The translations under genes and the position numbers were made by a program. A stretch of 64,000 bases of DNA from Asterias rubens (lineage: Eukaryota; Echinodermata; Asteroidea; Forcipulatida; Asteriidae): the NCBI RefSeq assembly GCF_902459465.1, contig NC_047081.1:62001-126000 (forward strand), given 5' to 3'. Every line of letters starts with the position of its first letter. Positions within the stretch are counted from its first letter, which is position 1. Shown here in pieces: positions 50,501 through 60,544 of the stretch. Under the pieces are notes generated by a model. The model was not told the DNA's origin. It saw only the letters and a list, made by a program, of their open reading frames with translations, and did no database searches.

Positions 50501-53500
50501 TGGGATGCATCCTTCAGCAGACACATCCTCCTCATTAAAAGGACCCCTCCTCAGCTGAGATGGATGAGGCAACGACGGATGAGGTAACGATGGATGAAGT
50601 AACGATGAGTAAGGATCGATGCATCCTTCGGGAGACATATCCTCATCATTAGAAGGTCCCCTCTTCAGCTGAGATGGATGAGATACCGCTGGATGAGGTA
50701 ACGATGGGTCAGGTAACGATGAGTAATGAACGATGTATCCTTCTGGAGATGTTGTCTGCTCCCTGAGAGGTACTCTCGCTACAGATTCATCATCTGATGG
50801 GTAAAATTGAGTCGCATGTTTAAATATTTTCCTGTATGTTTACAGTGTGTAAGCAATAATATAAGCAGATGGCGCGTTGTCATACCGCACCACACCGGCA
50901 CCTTCAAATGGCTCATACGAATGTTACAAATATTCACCAGCATCACAAAATACCATCTCAAAATACAACCTTGCCCGAAAGTCTTAATGTACAACATAGA
51001 CTTAATGCATTATTGATAATCAGAAAGTTGTAAAAACTATTAACAACGCTGTCTGTATTATCATGACAATTTTGTGAGGTTACTGATTTTAAAGTTGGGA
51101 TTTTGTAATACCAAAAAATAATTACAAATAATTCTTTTAGGAGATTGAACTATTCCCACCTCCTTGTGATATCACATGAATGGTAACATTTGTACTTTAC
51201 TTATTTTACATGATAGCTTCTAATTTACTCACCTCTTATGTCGAGCAATGGCTGACTGGATTGTGGATATCTGTCAATCATCTGATGGTCTTTTGGGATC
51301 ATCCAGCGATCAAGGCAACTCTCTGATTCACATCGGCTTGAAGATTCTTGATCTATCATCTCTGTGTGATCTTCATTGATGATTTCATCTAAGAGTACTT
51401 CTGCCTCTTGATGAATGGAATGAAGGAATGAGGAGCAAGGTCTGGAGGCAGACGGGGACCAAGGACTCGAGGGAGAATCTCTCTTGTTGTTTGTTGACAT
51501 TGGCAGCCACTGAGGATTTACAGAAATCCCAGCATCGTTGTACCAGTCATGGTTGGGCATCGCTGGAGATAAAGTTACTGCTTTTTGAGTTTGGAAGTTT
51601 TCAAACAGACTCCCTGAGCATCTGCCATCAGAATTTTGTTGAAAATGATTCTGATTGCCATGTGAGAAACGTTGACCTGTTTCAAAAAACTGTGGTGAAG
51701 TTGATTGACAGAAGTCCTCTTCTGTATTTTGAGTCTTGATTCTCAGCATAGGGTTTTGTTCATCTTCATTTAGATCAATATTTTCTGAGTATTTTACTGC
51801 TGTTCCTTGATTGAAATAATCCATCTCTGTTTTATGCGACACCATTTCTGTCTTACTCCTCCTTGCCACTCCTCTCAACTTAATTGGGTTAAAGAAAGAA
51901 ACATCCTGAGACCGCTTAGAAATGGGAGAGCAGATTGGAGGAATGACATCAATAGTATGGCTTCCCATCTGAACTTCAGGAACAAGCAACATTTCACCAC
52001 TTATGTTTTCGCTCATCCTCTTTAGAATATTTGAGTGGAAGAATCCTTTTATGTCTCTTCGCTGTGGAGTCTTACGCTGGACGTATTTATCTTGAGACAC
52101 TGTCAGATGATCAGCATTGAATCGGTCTTGATCAACAGGTACGCATTGTTCTGTTGGACTACTACTACTCTCTGCCCAGGTCCGTTGGTTCTTAGACTCA
52201 GCTTCTAACTGTGGACTTACTCTGCTTTGTTGTTGATGTAATCCATAGCTCGATACCTCATTCTCTTGTCTGTTCTCTACAAGTAGGTTCATCCTTGGCA
52301 CAACTTCTTGTTTACCTTGATCCCAAATTCCAGTTATAGGCAGTGTAATGGTCAATTGAGGCACGACACAATCGCTAGTCTCTCCTAGTTCTTGACTTGA
52401 CGTACAATCCATGTTTCTCAGCCACTCCTCAACGGGATACTGGGAGAGGGTTTTCCCGTCTTCATTAACCATCTTGATGCGTTTATCTTCACGGTAATGA
52501 GGGAACTCAGAAGTGGGAACCTGGGATTGGTATTGGATGATTTTAAGATCACCATCTCTGTCTATAATTTCAGCAGGAGCCTCGTTGCTACAGTTAGGCT
52601 TGGGTGATGCTCTGGCATTCTCTGAAGTTAAAGGTAAAGACAATAGAGCATCTTCTCCTGTATCTGGCATCTTATTCTGCATCACAGAATCTTCAGTAGT
52701 TGCATCTTGTGAAGAAACAGGTGGGTGACGCTTTTGCTCATTTTCTTGAAAGTGGTTTCTTGACTTCCATGATGATTCAAAGCCTGTTGTTAACTCATCA
52801 GTGCATTCGGCACACATGTCCTGTAGTGTGTTACTCAACTCAACTCCACAAAGGGTGCAGACTATTTTAGAGTCCGTTATCTCAGCAATGGTTGTGTCTG
52901 AAGTTTCGGAATCTGTACTTGGGATGTCAATAACCAGTTCACTTGGGTCATTCTCAGTGTTCTCACAATTATCCTGGCTAGCTGGGTTATCACCATCATC
53001 CTGATTACTAACATCCTGCTTGTTACTACTCTGATCACCATGGTTTCCCTCATCAAGACTGTTACTAGCAGCATGGTTACTACAATCTTGGTTTATCTCA
53101 TCACTATGGTTGCCATTATCCAAAGGGTTGTTCTCACCATGGTTGTTACTTTCCTCCCTGTCACCCTGGTTACAATTACCCTGGTTACTACAATCTTGAT
53201 TTATCTCATTACCATGGTTGCCAACAGCTTGACTGTTACCATCACCATTGTTTACATCACCATGGTTACTACAATCCTGTTTTGTCTCATCACCATGGTT
53301 ACTACAATCCTGGTTTATCTCATCATCATGAAAGCCATCATCCTGACTAATACTATCACCATGGTTGGTACTATCCTCACCACTGTCACCCTGGTTACTG
53401 TCACCCTGGTTTAACACGCTACCATCTTGGTTACAATGAACATGGTTTATCTCATCATTACAGCTACTGGCATCATCAACATGCGCCCTAATATGGATCC

Positions 53501-56500
53501 TATTAGTTTGGTTCTTATCCTGGTTCCCATTATTCTGGTTCCCATTATTCTGGTTCTGGTTTTCCTGATTTTCAGTTCCGTCGTCTTTCATAACATCAAT
53601 CTGGTTCTCAGTTTGGTTTCCATAATCCTGGTTCTTCTTATCTACATCAATATTGCTAATCTGGTGTTCATCACCCTGATTCCTAGTCTGGTCCCCAGTC
53701 TGGTTCCTACTATCCTGGTTCTTCCCATCTTCATCCATATCTTCACACTGATTCCTAGTCTGGTCCCCAGTCTGGCTCCTACTATCCTGGTTCTTTCTAT
53801 CTACATTCATTTCATCATCCTGGTTCCTACAATCCTGGTTCATCCTATCTACATCCATATCATCATTCTGATCCCTAGTCTGGTTCCTACCACCTTGGTT
53901 CCTCAGACCTAGGGTAAAAACAGCATCCAGGTGGTTTATTTCTTCCTGGCTTTTATCCTCTTGGTTTCTTATGTCTGATTTTTTGTGAAAGTTCTGTAAG
54001 TCCTCATTCTGTTCTCGGTTCTCCTCAGCCAAAATCTTCTGAAGACTCGAACCATTGTATTGCTCAACCTCATGTACTGTCAAAGAAAGTTAAGTTTCTG
54101 TTTCTATACATATGTAGGTCAGTAATGTTAAAAAACATTATTTATAAACCGACTTAATGTATCTAACTACCAAGTAAATATTATCCCCGCCCCCTAATGA
54201 GTTTTCCTAGGCATAATTGCTAACTGTTCGGAACTCTATTTTGGAAACTGTAAAGAAAATGAAGGAAACCCTGGCAATCAAGCTGAATAAAAGAACTGTT
54301 TCAAAGAAATTAAATCAACTTGTTTTTGGTTGAACTAGTGCTAAATATCCTTCTGTTTTTAAATGTTATCGTATGGCCTATGCTTACGTTTTTCCGTTGA
54401 TCCAACAAGGACCGATTTGTTGGACTCCACAAGCTTTGATGGCTTATGCAAGTTGTTAGGAATTGCTTCATTGCCTTGCACTGTTTCATGACTGCATCTT
54501 CCAAGCATTTCATGTGTTATCCTTGATGAGTTGACATCAGGGTCAGCAGCAGATAACGGATTGATACATGAAACAGCAGTAGATACATCTACCTGTCCCA
54601 AAAGCTCCATTACATCAATGTCTTCAATGAAGAGTTGTTCGACAGGCGTTACAGAGGGTGACTCTGAGACTGTTCCATGACACTGTGTTTTAAGATCTGC
54701 TCTGCCTGCATGAGGCAATGTTTCACTCACTTTAGGCATCCAGTCTGAGTCTAACTGTTTGATTGGGGGCTTGAACTTTCCACTTCCTTTTCCGAGAAGT
54801 GCTAGAATCTGTGAGGTGCTCCTCTTTCCCACTGATGATAGAGATGGCTTAATGATAGCTGGTGTGTTGTGGGATTGATCAGAGTTATGGACAGGGGACA
54901 AGGAAGTTTCTTCAGGGGACAATAAAAGACAATCTTTACTTTCAATCTGATGCTTTCTATAAAGCTGTTCATTGATCACTAATCCCTCCTGCGTATCTGC
55001 ACTTTCAATTTTATCATCCCCAAAATTTCGCTTGTGGATTGAATTTACAGTGTTCTTCTTCTCTGGTATTCTCTCTGCCCCTGCAAAAGTTCCCTGGCCA
55101 TTATAAGAGCTGGGAGCATCTACACATACAGCAACATCTCCTAAGCGGTCATTGTTGGGTGTGTCCACATTATAACACGCTGGGGGACTGTCCTCCATTG
55201 TTAATGGTAATATGTAGCTATGGTTCTCATTAGTTTGATACATGTATGGTTGCGATTGATCATTTAGACTCATGGATGGAGCGTTTGATACTTGCTTTAT
55301 CTCCTGACTTCCATGGACAGCATCTTCCAGGTCCCTGCCGTTATTCAAACCTTCGGTATCGTTAGAGAAGGGGCTTCTGAAGAGGGGGACTCTCTTTCCT
55401 CCAAGACGGGGGATGTTTTCCATTCCTGGTCTTCCTCCGAGGGAGATAGAACTAGGCAGTCCTGTTTGAACATCGTCATTTGCTGGTGCAAGTTTTTGGA
55501 CGACTTGCCTTGGAACTGTAAAACCCTGTCAGAAAGAAAATCATTTAGTATGAGAATTATTGGTAACTTTTATTATTATAGTACACAAAAAAACAGACTT
55601 GAAAGCAAAATAAGTTGCTTAAAAGCAACTCTAAATGCAGATTTTTGAGGCACCATTACTGTCCCTTTGAAAACATTTCATTGCACTGGTTTTCAACCAC
55701 CACAGATCGCCTAGCTTACTGATCATGTAGTGTAATGCAAAGTGATTCTTGGCCCATATAAGCCTACATGAAGATAGAATTCCATGGTAAGCAGCGCTGT
55801 ACAATTGGGCCCATCTAGAACAAGACAGTCCAAAACAAATACCAAAGACAAACACCAAAATGATTTTGTCACTTCATTCATCAAGATATTTTCAATCCTG
55901 TCCAACTTACAGTTCTTTTCCTTTTTAAAGGAACTCTTATTCGATGTTGGAAGTCTGGTTTTGGCAGCTGCTGCTGCTGTTGTTGTTGTTGTTGTTGTTG
56001 CTGCTGCTGTTGCTGCTGCTGGTGCTGCTGTTGTTGAAGCTGCTGCTGTTGTTGGCTTCGCTGAACCCCTTCACTGCCCCAATTTTCCTTACTACCAGAC
56101 GCCGATGGTTTCTCTTCTTCTATAGTGATTAAATATCTCTCACTCTCAAGTTCCTCACCGATGACTACCTACAACAAAATTGAAAAAAAAATCAACTTGA
56201 CCCATAAACCCTGTGTTTAAGGCAAAATTAGGTGTTTTATGATTGACAGTGATTGACAGTCTCATGATTGACAGTCTCATGATAAAAACAAGGGGAAAAT
56301 CTGATGAAATGTTACTTGCCTGAACTAATATCAATACATTTATGTACCTTTAATTCTTGATTTTAATCAATCAATGCCATACCTGTTTTGGTTTCACAAA
56401 CACAGCATCTAATTTACACCCTTTGTCATCATAGAGGACTGCTCTAGAAGCTTGATGGCTCACTTTAAGAATGCCGTCCTGCCATCTTTTACTTTTCTTT

Positions 56501-56870
56501 GTCTTCTGGTGTGTGTACAACACCTGGTTGGGGAGGGTAGAAAATCTTAAGTTTAGTCATCATACTGTATTGGACACACAAATCAAACTTTTAAATCAGG
56601 GAGAAAATTCGCTGCTGATTCTTCTCTTTGTTAATTTTGCAAGAAATCTACTAAATTTTATAATATTTAACATTGTTCATGTTTGATCTTTTGTTTTATA
56701 CTATTTATGAAGATAAATAACACCACCAGCTTTTTAACTTTTTTACAAAAACGATACCGATTTCATACGGGCATGATGACGGGAGAAACGCCACCACCAC
56801 ACACTGACTTTTGTGTTAAATTTTAACACTACACACTTACAATAAACTCTCTTTGATTGTCGCTCGCCAT
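35566..56870 (-). CDS. ZGRF1: ZGRF1: GRF-type zinc finger and UPF1-like DNA helicase
   Basis: A 3901-residue homologue of ZGRF1, a nuclear 5'-3' DNA helicase of superfamily 1 that promotes RAD51-linked repair of crosslinks and breaks in vertebrates. Coding exons (minus): 56841-56870, 56383-56523, 55911-56168, 54388-55525, 51233-54076, 50486-50793, 46220-50240, 45763-45833, 45156-45294, 44766-45004, 44235-44423, 43865-43964, 43622-43768, 43192-43306, 42844-42946, 42564-42699, 40181-40349, 39685-39762, 39353-39566, 38299-38484, 38042-38170, 37346-37557, 36876-37004, 36627-36736, 36104-36331, 35566-35837. Phases agree throughout. Domains: DUF2439 (1-about 80), polyQ (about 105-125), Asn/Gln/Asp-rich region (from about 545), 32-residue repeats (about 1770-2700), zf-GRF (about 3029-3072), helicase (about 3300-3735) and an acidic Ser-rich tail. 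Helicase motifs: GAGKS, DECSQ, GDPKQL, LRTQYRCHP, VDAFQG and NVALTR. Human ZGRF1 is about 2100 residues; the excess lies in the middle. Intron 20 is GC-AG. Confidence 0.95.
37675..37762. repeat. AAT microsatellite
   Basis: A run of AAT/ATT-type triplets with interruptions lies in the ZGRF1 intron between exons 21 and 22. Confidence 0.9.
38299..38484 (-). CDS. ZGRF1: ZGRF1 exon 20: DEAD-like motif II exon with a GC donor
   Basis: The acceptor CATTAG ends at 38485. The exon contains VILLDECSQMTEPSSMLPIA (Walker B DE) and LVLVGDPKQLDPTIQGS (motif III) and ends CACCAG|GCAAGA. The next exon begins GYEPILLRTQYRCHP, in perfect alignment with vertebrate ZGRF1, so the intron must start with GC. Confidence 0.9.
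38807..39215. repeat. 137-bp tandem repeat, about 3 copies
   Basis: Units start at CACCAGGGGCACGTTGCC (about 38804, 38941 and 39078). They lie in the ZGRF1 intron between exons 19 and 20. They carry no splice-like exon end, and the open frame at 38664-38921 (-) is repeat-derived. Confidence 0.85.
39222..39315 (-). mobile_element. SINE head (same tRNA-derived family as 18202)
   Basis: On the minus strand it reads GTGTCATGGCCGAGCGG with an A box and GGGTTCGAATTCC with a B box, and closes with GTGACACC, matching the head of the SINE at 18202-18552. Only the tRNA-like part is evident. It is intronic in ZGRF1, in the same sense as the gene. Confidence 0.65.
40181..40349 (-). CDS. ZGRF1: ZGRF1 exon 17: Walker A exon
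   Basis: The acceptor CTGTAG ends at 40350. The exon completes Gly from exon 16 and reads VFGAGKSFLLAVIVLFLVKL, ending at STTNVAVDRILL with a donor GT|GTAGGT. It contains the ATP-binding P-loop (GAGKS) and motif Ia (STTNVAVD). The Walker A codons GCC GGT AAG AGC also spell a donor-like GCCG|GTAAGA. Confidence 0.9.
40385..40440 (-). pseudogene. Partial duplicate of the ZGRF1 Walker A exon
   Basis: Just upstream of exon 17 in transcript order, a tandem duplication of about 90 bases repeats the acceptor (CTCTAG at 40441-40446) and the first roughly 40 coding bases, reading GGFGAGKSFLLAVI before diverging. It is followed by the sequence preceding the real exon 17 (TTTGATTTCTAAC is repeated). It lacks the rest of the exon and has no proper donor except the cryptic GTAAGA within the Walker A codons. 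It is read as a pseudo-exon. Confidence 0.8.
40735..42620. repeat. 65-bp exon-derived minisatellite, about 29 units
   Basis: Units recur every 65 bases (GTTCTTACCATGGAT at 40801, 40866 and 40931) from about 40735 up to the end of coding exon 16. Read on the minus strand, each unit contains TTTCAACAG, the exon sequence ending CCATG, and GTAAGAAC. Every unit therefore carries an intact 5' splice site preceded by authentic exon sequence. Variants (TCAGGG/TTAGGG, TAAGAG/TACAAG, GTCGTT/GACGTT/GTCATT) form local blocks, which suggests multi-unit duplications. Confidence 0.95.
42564..42699 (-). CDS. ZGRF1: ZGRF1 exon 16, source of the 65-bp minisatellite
   Basis: It encodes DHIATLMIETYKLNTDQAKA and continues to PEPVTLIHG just before the Walker A loop; the Q of NTDQ is the conserved Q-motif position of the helicase. 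The first donor (CATG|GTAAGA at 42563/42564) gives the correct phase into exon 17 (G|GT GTC TTT). The last 51 bases of the exon with the donor form the unit repeated across 40735-42620. Confidence 0.9.
44235..45294 (-). CDS. ZGRF1: ZGRF1 exons 9-11: GRF zinc finger
   Basis: Exon 9 (ELFFPSAGEVQGVASLKRQV) aligns with the conserved vertebrate segment before the finger. Exon 10 holds CNHGNAAKMVCVKKEGKNKG, RFFYAC and QCK, and exon 11 starts FFLWADQF. Together these are the zf-GRF signature (four Cys/His ligands, the GRxFYxC core and a final FFxW), the single-strand DNA or structure-binding finger also found in APE2 and NEIL3. The exon 10/11 boundary falls just after the last Cys. Confidence 0.9.
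44514..44590 (+). repeat. tRNA-derived repeat, third member of family
   Basis: It begins CAACATAGGGCTAGATAGCC, as does 20598 (CAACATAGGGCTGGATAGC), and ends GCTCCAGTAAATTT. The middle is rearranged. It lies in the ZGRF1 intron between exons 10 and 11. Confidence 0.5.
46890..49765 (-). repeat. ZGRF1: 96-bp coding tandem repeat (32 residues), about 30 copies
   Basis: Inside exon 7 (46220-50240) the frame carries about 29 complete 32-residue units, one internal 17-residue unit and a partial last unit. Each unit includes NQTYDKQLMEDIAHNEST and then ISRPCIWRQDHNGY. Period is 96 bases and frame is kept in every copy. Variation is confined to a few sites (QT/QS, LMED/LKED, DI/DT), so expansion is recent. 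One copy, at about 49340-49385, lost 45 bases in frame. Downstream (46400-46880) diverged relatives of the core (SPCKWRQ, SPSKWRP, SPCKLRQD) show that the motif is older than the array. Confidence 0.95.
51233..54076 (-). CDS. ZGRF1: ZGRF1 exon 5: Asn/Gln/Asp-rich region with a Cys-pair motif
   Basis: This single 2844-base exon is open throughout. Its first half (about 52900-53940) is a degenerate repeat of NQxD/NHGD-type peptides (for example NQDDGNQ, NHGDE), strongly enriched in Asn, Gln, Asp and Gly, and predicted disordered and prion-like. It ends at a motif CTLCGVELSN with a second pair CAEC 12 residues further on, a possible small zinc-binding knuckle. The second half is Ser/Pro-rich and shows no fold. 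Long plus-strand open frames (for example 53427-53912) are antisense by-products of this bias. Confidence 0.85.
55911..56870 (-). CDS. ZGRF1: ZGRF1 exons 1-3: DUF2439 domain and polyglutamine tract
   Basis: The start ATG at 56870 opens MASDNQREFI, spliced to VLYTHQKTKKSKRWQDGILK and then to VVIGEELESERYLITIEEE. This is the DUF2439 domain that begins vertebrate ZGRF1. Exon 3 then encodes about 30 Gln, with one Leu and one His interruption, in mixed CAA/CAG codons (about 55965-56055), followed by the basic patch RIRVPLKRKR. The mixed codons make the tract more stable than a pure CAG run and argue that it is maintained as protein. Confidence 0.9.
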
Positions 56871-57059
56871 TATTATCCAGTGAAAAAGTCAACAATAAAA
56901 GTGTCACCCACAGACTTCTGAAATTCTTGTTTTGCCTTTTCTTTGGAACGAACAAAATAAATCTCTGTTCAAGCGTCGCGCCATCTTGTCTACTTTTTTT
57001 ACTCTCTTGAAGCAGTGCATTGTGGGATCCGTCCCTACGACTTTTTTTTTTTTATCCCG

Positions 57060-57395
57060 ACCTTAGAAATGTCCCAACTGTTGGCCTCAGTCCCAACGGG
57101 ACGTCCCAACTATAGTTGGATCCAAAGATCTGTAACCAACTAGTCTTGGTGGAAGACCTTCTCATGTTGATTTGTCACAATTATATTAACGTGGAGGGCG
57201 CTGTCACTCACAACCACTCGGCAACACGACCACTCCCACGTGCAGCGAGAGCGGTTAGCGCCCTCCACGTTGAGAAATTGTGACAAATTTACACGGGACA
57301 AGACTAGTTGGCTACAGATCTCTAGATCCCAACTATAGTTTTAGCCGTACCAACTGTGACACTCAAGTTGGGACCAGCCCAACTACAGTTAGGAT
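57060..57395. mobile_element. Long imperfect inverted repeat, MITE-like, inside the promoter
   Basis: The left arm is about 57104-57202 (CCCAACTATAGTTGGATCC ... ACGTGGAGGGCGC) and the right arm about 57257-57339 (GCGCCCTCCACGT ... GATCCCAACTATAG). They pair across a loop of about 54 bases. Outer sequence rich in TCCCAAC/GTTGGGA extends the similarity on both sides. The shape fits a foldback or MITE insertion between the two genes; no coding capacity. Confidence 0.7.
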
Positions 57396-57402
57396 AGACC
57401 TT

Positions 57403-57537
57403 ATCGCAAATACCAATGCGCACGCGCAGACTGTTGAATGAGGTGCATTGTGGGATATATATGGATCAAATTTGGATACCAGCAAGACCACAATGCACCT
57501 AATTCCTAGCTTTACGCGCGCGCCCCGGTATTTGCGA
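57403..57537. repeat. Second inverted repeat, GC-rich arms
   Basis: The arms 57403-57455 (TCGCAAATACC ... AGGTGCATTGTGGG) and 57487-57537 (CCACAATGCACCT ... GGTATTTGCGA) are imperfect inverted copies enclosing about 31 bases. The palindrome duplicates the GTGCATTGTGG motif in opposite orientations just upstream of MRPS24. Confidence 0.75.
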
Positions 57538-57594
57538 AAAAGAACAGCGCCTCACACGTCGTATATGCAAGAGCCGTTTATTGGGTATTCCAAG

Positions 57595-59240
57595 ATGGCG
57601 GCGCCCATGTCCAGAATTTTATCACGACTGATTGTGGTTCGTATTTGCATTATTTCCTCTAAATCAAACGCTGGTAGAGGACATTGAAGTATCCAATTTG
57701 TTTAAGTTGTCCGTCTTTGCCGCTAGTAAATGCATATGATTTCAAATTACATGTCAAAATGACCATATTTCTTACTTTTCTCTTTTTTTTCCCACTGATC
57801 ACTCATCAGTTTAAGTATCACTGTTCAAATTTGTTCATCATTGAGCACACACTCAGCGGCGAGTAGCGAGCTTATTAGTTTCTAAATTCCATTTGCCCAA
57901 CTCGAACATGCCCACCCACTGTACTGCCAGCCAATGTTGAATGTGTCACATTAAGTTAACTCCCATCATACATAACATTTATTATTACAAAATGTAATTA
58001 GTTAAGCAAAAGTCACCGATTCAAGGGCCGATTGTTCATTTGGATGATGAATTGGGTCATCTATAATTATGAGTGATCTTGTGAATATGGGCCTACATTC
58101 GTTTTTCATTTTACGTTCTTTATTCTATATCTTGGCACATTCACTACCAAATCCTATCATCATAATCATGGATGAAGAGTAGACCATGCATAAATACACA
58201 TGAATATTCAATACATCATGATATTCAGTGTTCTAATTGAAAATTTTTCACCCAGAGTCAACACATCAAAAGCATCAATCTACCAGTCAGATGTTTGCAA
58301 ACGACTGCAATATGCCATAAGTCTGTTGCTGCACGAGTGAAAGTAAGCAAGGGAGAGAAGCCAATCACATATGAGCAGGCAAACCCACCGTTTCAGATCG
58401 GCGTTAGAAAGGGATGGAATTCACAACACACATGTAAGTCATGCATTTGCGTTTGGGTACTGAACTGGAAGTCTGTTAAGTTATTCCGTTTCTCCTGTAG
58501 ATTATTATTTGATATTTAAACAGTGATCCCAGTACTTGCTGCCACTTACATACTATGTTGTATCTTAAGCCTTGGCAAGATCCCTAGCTGTATGGCAGTG
58601 TAGGGATGGAACCTCTCAAACAAAGAATTGAACAAATAGCATGACCAGCAACATCAGGCTACATACTTTGGTTGTAATTCAGAGGTCAGAGGTTCAAACC
58701 TTCTTCGTATTAATGGTTCTTTCTAATGAGGTTTGCAGAGGCACCATGTAAATAAAACTCTCTTTAATAGTTGAGTTGTTGAGGTGTAGATTTAAACTAC
58801 TCTGTGGCTATATTTCAGTGATGCTCTGATCATCTTCAGGAGACTTATCTTAGTTTCAAATCCTACATTTGTCTTTGTTGATTCAAAATTGATATAAATT
58901 TCCAAAAGCAGTTTCCCACTGGTGTTAATTCCTTTAACTTTTGCTTTAATTTCCAGCGAATCTTATGGATGAGAATGGTGCTGCAGATCGATCCCTGGAA
59001 GATCTTTTCCTTAGGAAATTTATTTATGGAACTTTCCACGGTTGCTTATCAACAGATCTTATCATCAAGCGACGCGCCAATCAGATCATCATCGTAGCAA
59101 TTATGCTCCGGAATATCGCTCCCCAGAAATTCTACTTCCTGATTGGTTATTCTGAGGAGCTGCTCTCCAATTGGTTCAAATGTCCTGTCAAAATGGAAAT
59201 TCAAATAACCGATGACAGGCCTATATACAAATGGATCTGA
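57595..59240 (+). CDS. MRPS24: Mitochondrial small ribosomal subunit protein uS3m/MRPS24
   Basis: A 167-residue protein, the same length as human MRPS24, a component of the small subunit of the mitochondrial ribosome in the matrix. Exons: 57595-57636, 58256-58433 and 58957-59240. Exon 1 encodes MAAPMSRILSRLIV, an Arg/Ser-rich mitochondrial targeting peptide. Exon 2 holds ARVKVSKGEKPITYEQANPP and RKGWNSQHT. Exon 3 has ADRSLEDLFLRKFIYGTFHG and FYFLIGYSEELLSNWFKCPV, all strongly conserved with vertebrate MRPS24. Exon 2/3 junctions are canonical. The exon 1 donor (GTG|GTTCGT) is weak but is the only nearby choice that keeps phase and the family length. An AATAAA lies about 37 bases past the stop (near 59277). 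It is divergent from ZGRF1 and convergent with SPARC. Confidence 0.92.
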
Positions 59241-60544
59241 AAAAGTCGTCCTCATTCTAAACAATGTTTAAGCCATTAATAAAAAATAGGGAATAACATT
59301 GCTGTTCTAGGAGTGGGTAACACAGACAAATTGGCGCAAGTAGCTTCTTATTCACATTTTTAGTTTTAATACTCCAAGTCCTACTTACTCCTGAGTGATG
59401 AAAAGCAATCAGGATTCGATCCCCCTTCATGTTTAGGCATGAAGTGATGTGAAGTAATGATTTTTTTTATGTGGATAATTTGGAAATAATTTGCAGCCGT
59501 GTAGTATTTGTACGGCAAACCTTATCACTGTTAAAGGAGAGCGCTGTGGACAATATCATAATATCTCTGAATCATTGAATGCTTTTACTGGCAATTTACT
59601 GGCATTAAATTCTGTACAATTACATGTACACGTGTACATGTATTGCCAAGTTGTTTCAAACTACATGTAGTTACTAGAGAGTTTTGCCAATGTGTATTTC
59701 AAAAATGAATAAATAACACTATTGATCTTTACTTAACTCCTAACTGTTTTGTTTGATTGTTTGAGGTGATGTTGTGTGTTGTCGTTTTTTTTTCATCGGG
59801 CAGATATGTATTTCTTCTTTACCCTGGGGAAACCTCTCAGTGAAATACTGTTTGATAGTGTCTAAACCAGTATGTACATTAGGTCATTCTTTTCAATAAA
59901 CTTATTCCCGAAGTGACTCAGGAAATGCATGAATAGATAAACAAATAAATATAAAGACACAACAAACAATGTCAATGCTGAATTTTAATTAAAACTTAAC
60001 TAAAACATCAAACCATTCGACACTACAGGATGCAGGTTTAGGAGTTGCACTAAACAGCTGTTCTATGATGCAAGTTTAAATTTAAAGCCCCGGCAATAAC
60101 TTCATTGCTAGAAACGCATACACAGCTATTCTGGTAAAAGTCGGAACCAACTTTTATTTTGCAAAACTGTGTAGCAGCCAAAAAGTTGAAATAACAATTT
60201 AAGGCGTCGTATTAACACAAATAATTTGGGGCACAATGTTTGAGGTAAAATCTGAACATCGGTTAAAAAAAGACTTTAAATAAAAACGGACAGTTCCAGC
60301 CTGCTATTTTATAATACAAATAATAGTTTCAAAATTCACGCAAGGGGAGCATCTTATCTACTTTGCCACCAATGTTTTAGTAATATGAAGATTAGTTGGC
60401 TGAAAACAGTGTTTTTGTTTTTTTGTTTCAATGCATGCACAAGTTAAAAGGTCAAGCTAAAAACGTAATAGTAATTATACTTCAGTTAGCACCATAATGA
60501 CGAGTTGTTCCAAAAAATAGCACTCTCAGATAAGTTTGCTGCAC
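59241..60544. other. Convergent 3' region between MRPS24 and SPARC
   Basis: It contains the 3' UTRs of both genes. AATAAA for MRPS24 is near 59277, with further copies near 59708 and 59940. No open frame of interest and no repeat beyond an imperfect TACATGTACACGTGTACATG palindrome at about 59622 was seen. Confidence 0.6.

Larger units (their letters stand above)
56871..57594. promoter_or_regulatory. Shared head-to-head promoter of ZGRF1 and MRPS24
   Basis: The two start codons are 724 bases apart and point away from each other. A YY1-like CAAGATGGCGC reads toward ZGRF1 at 56978-56988, and CAAGATGGCGGC lies over the MRPS24 start at 57591-57602. Sequences resembling the ZNF143/Staf core (TCCCACAATGCA read on the minus strand) occur at 57014-57027 and 57442-57455. 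A related CACAATGCACC is at 57488-57498, in the opposite orientation. No TATA box is evident on either side. YY1 and ZNF143 sites are common in bidirectional housekeeping promoters; binding here is inferred from sequence alone. Confidence 0.7.

Noticed and set aside
53040-53912. Plus-strand open frames of 124 and 161 codons rich in Val, Ile, Leu and Thr
   Set aside because: Antisense of the Asn/Gln/Asp-rich ZGRF1 exon 5; their hydrophobic composition is the complement of that bias.
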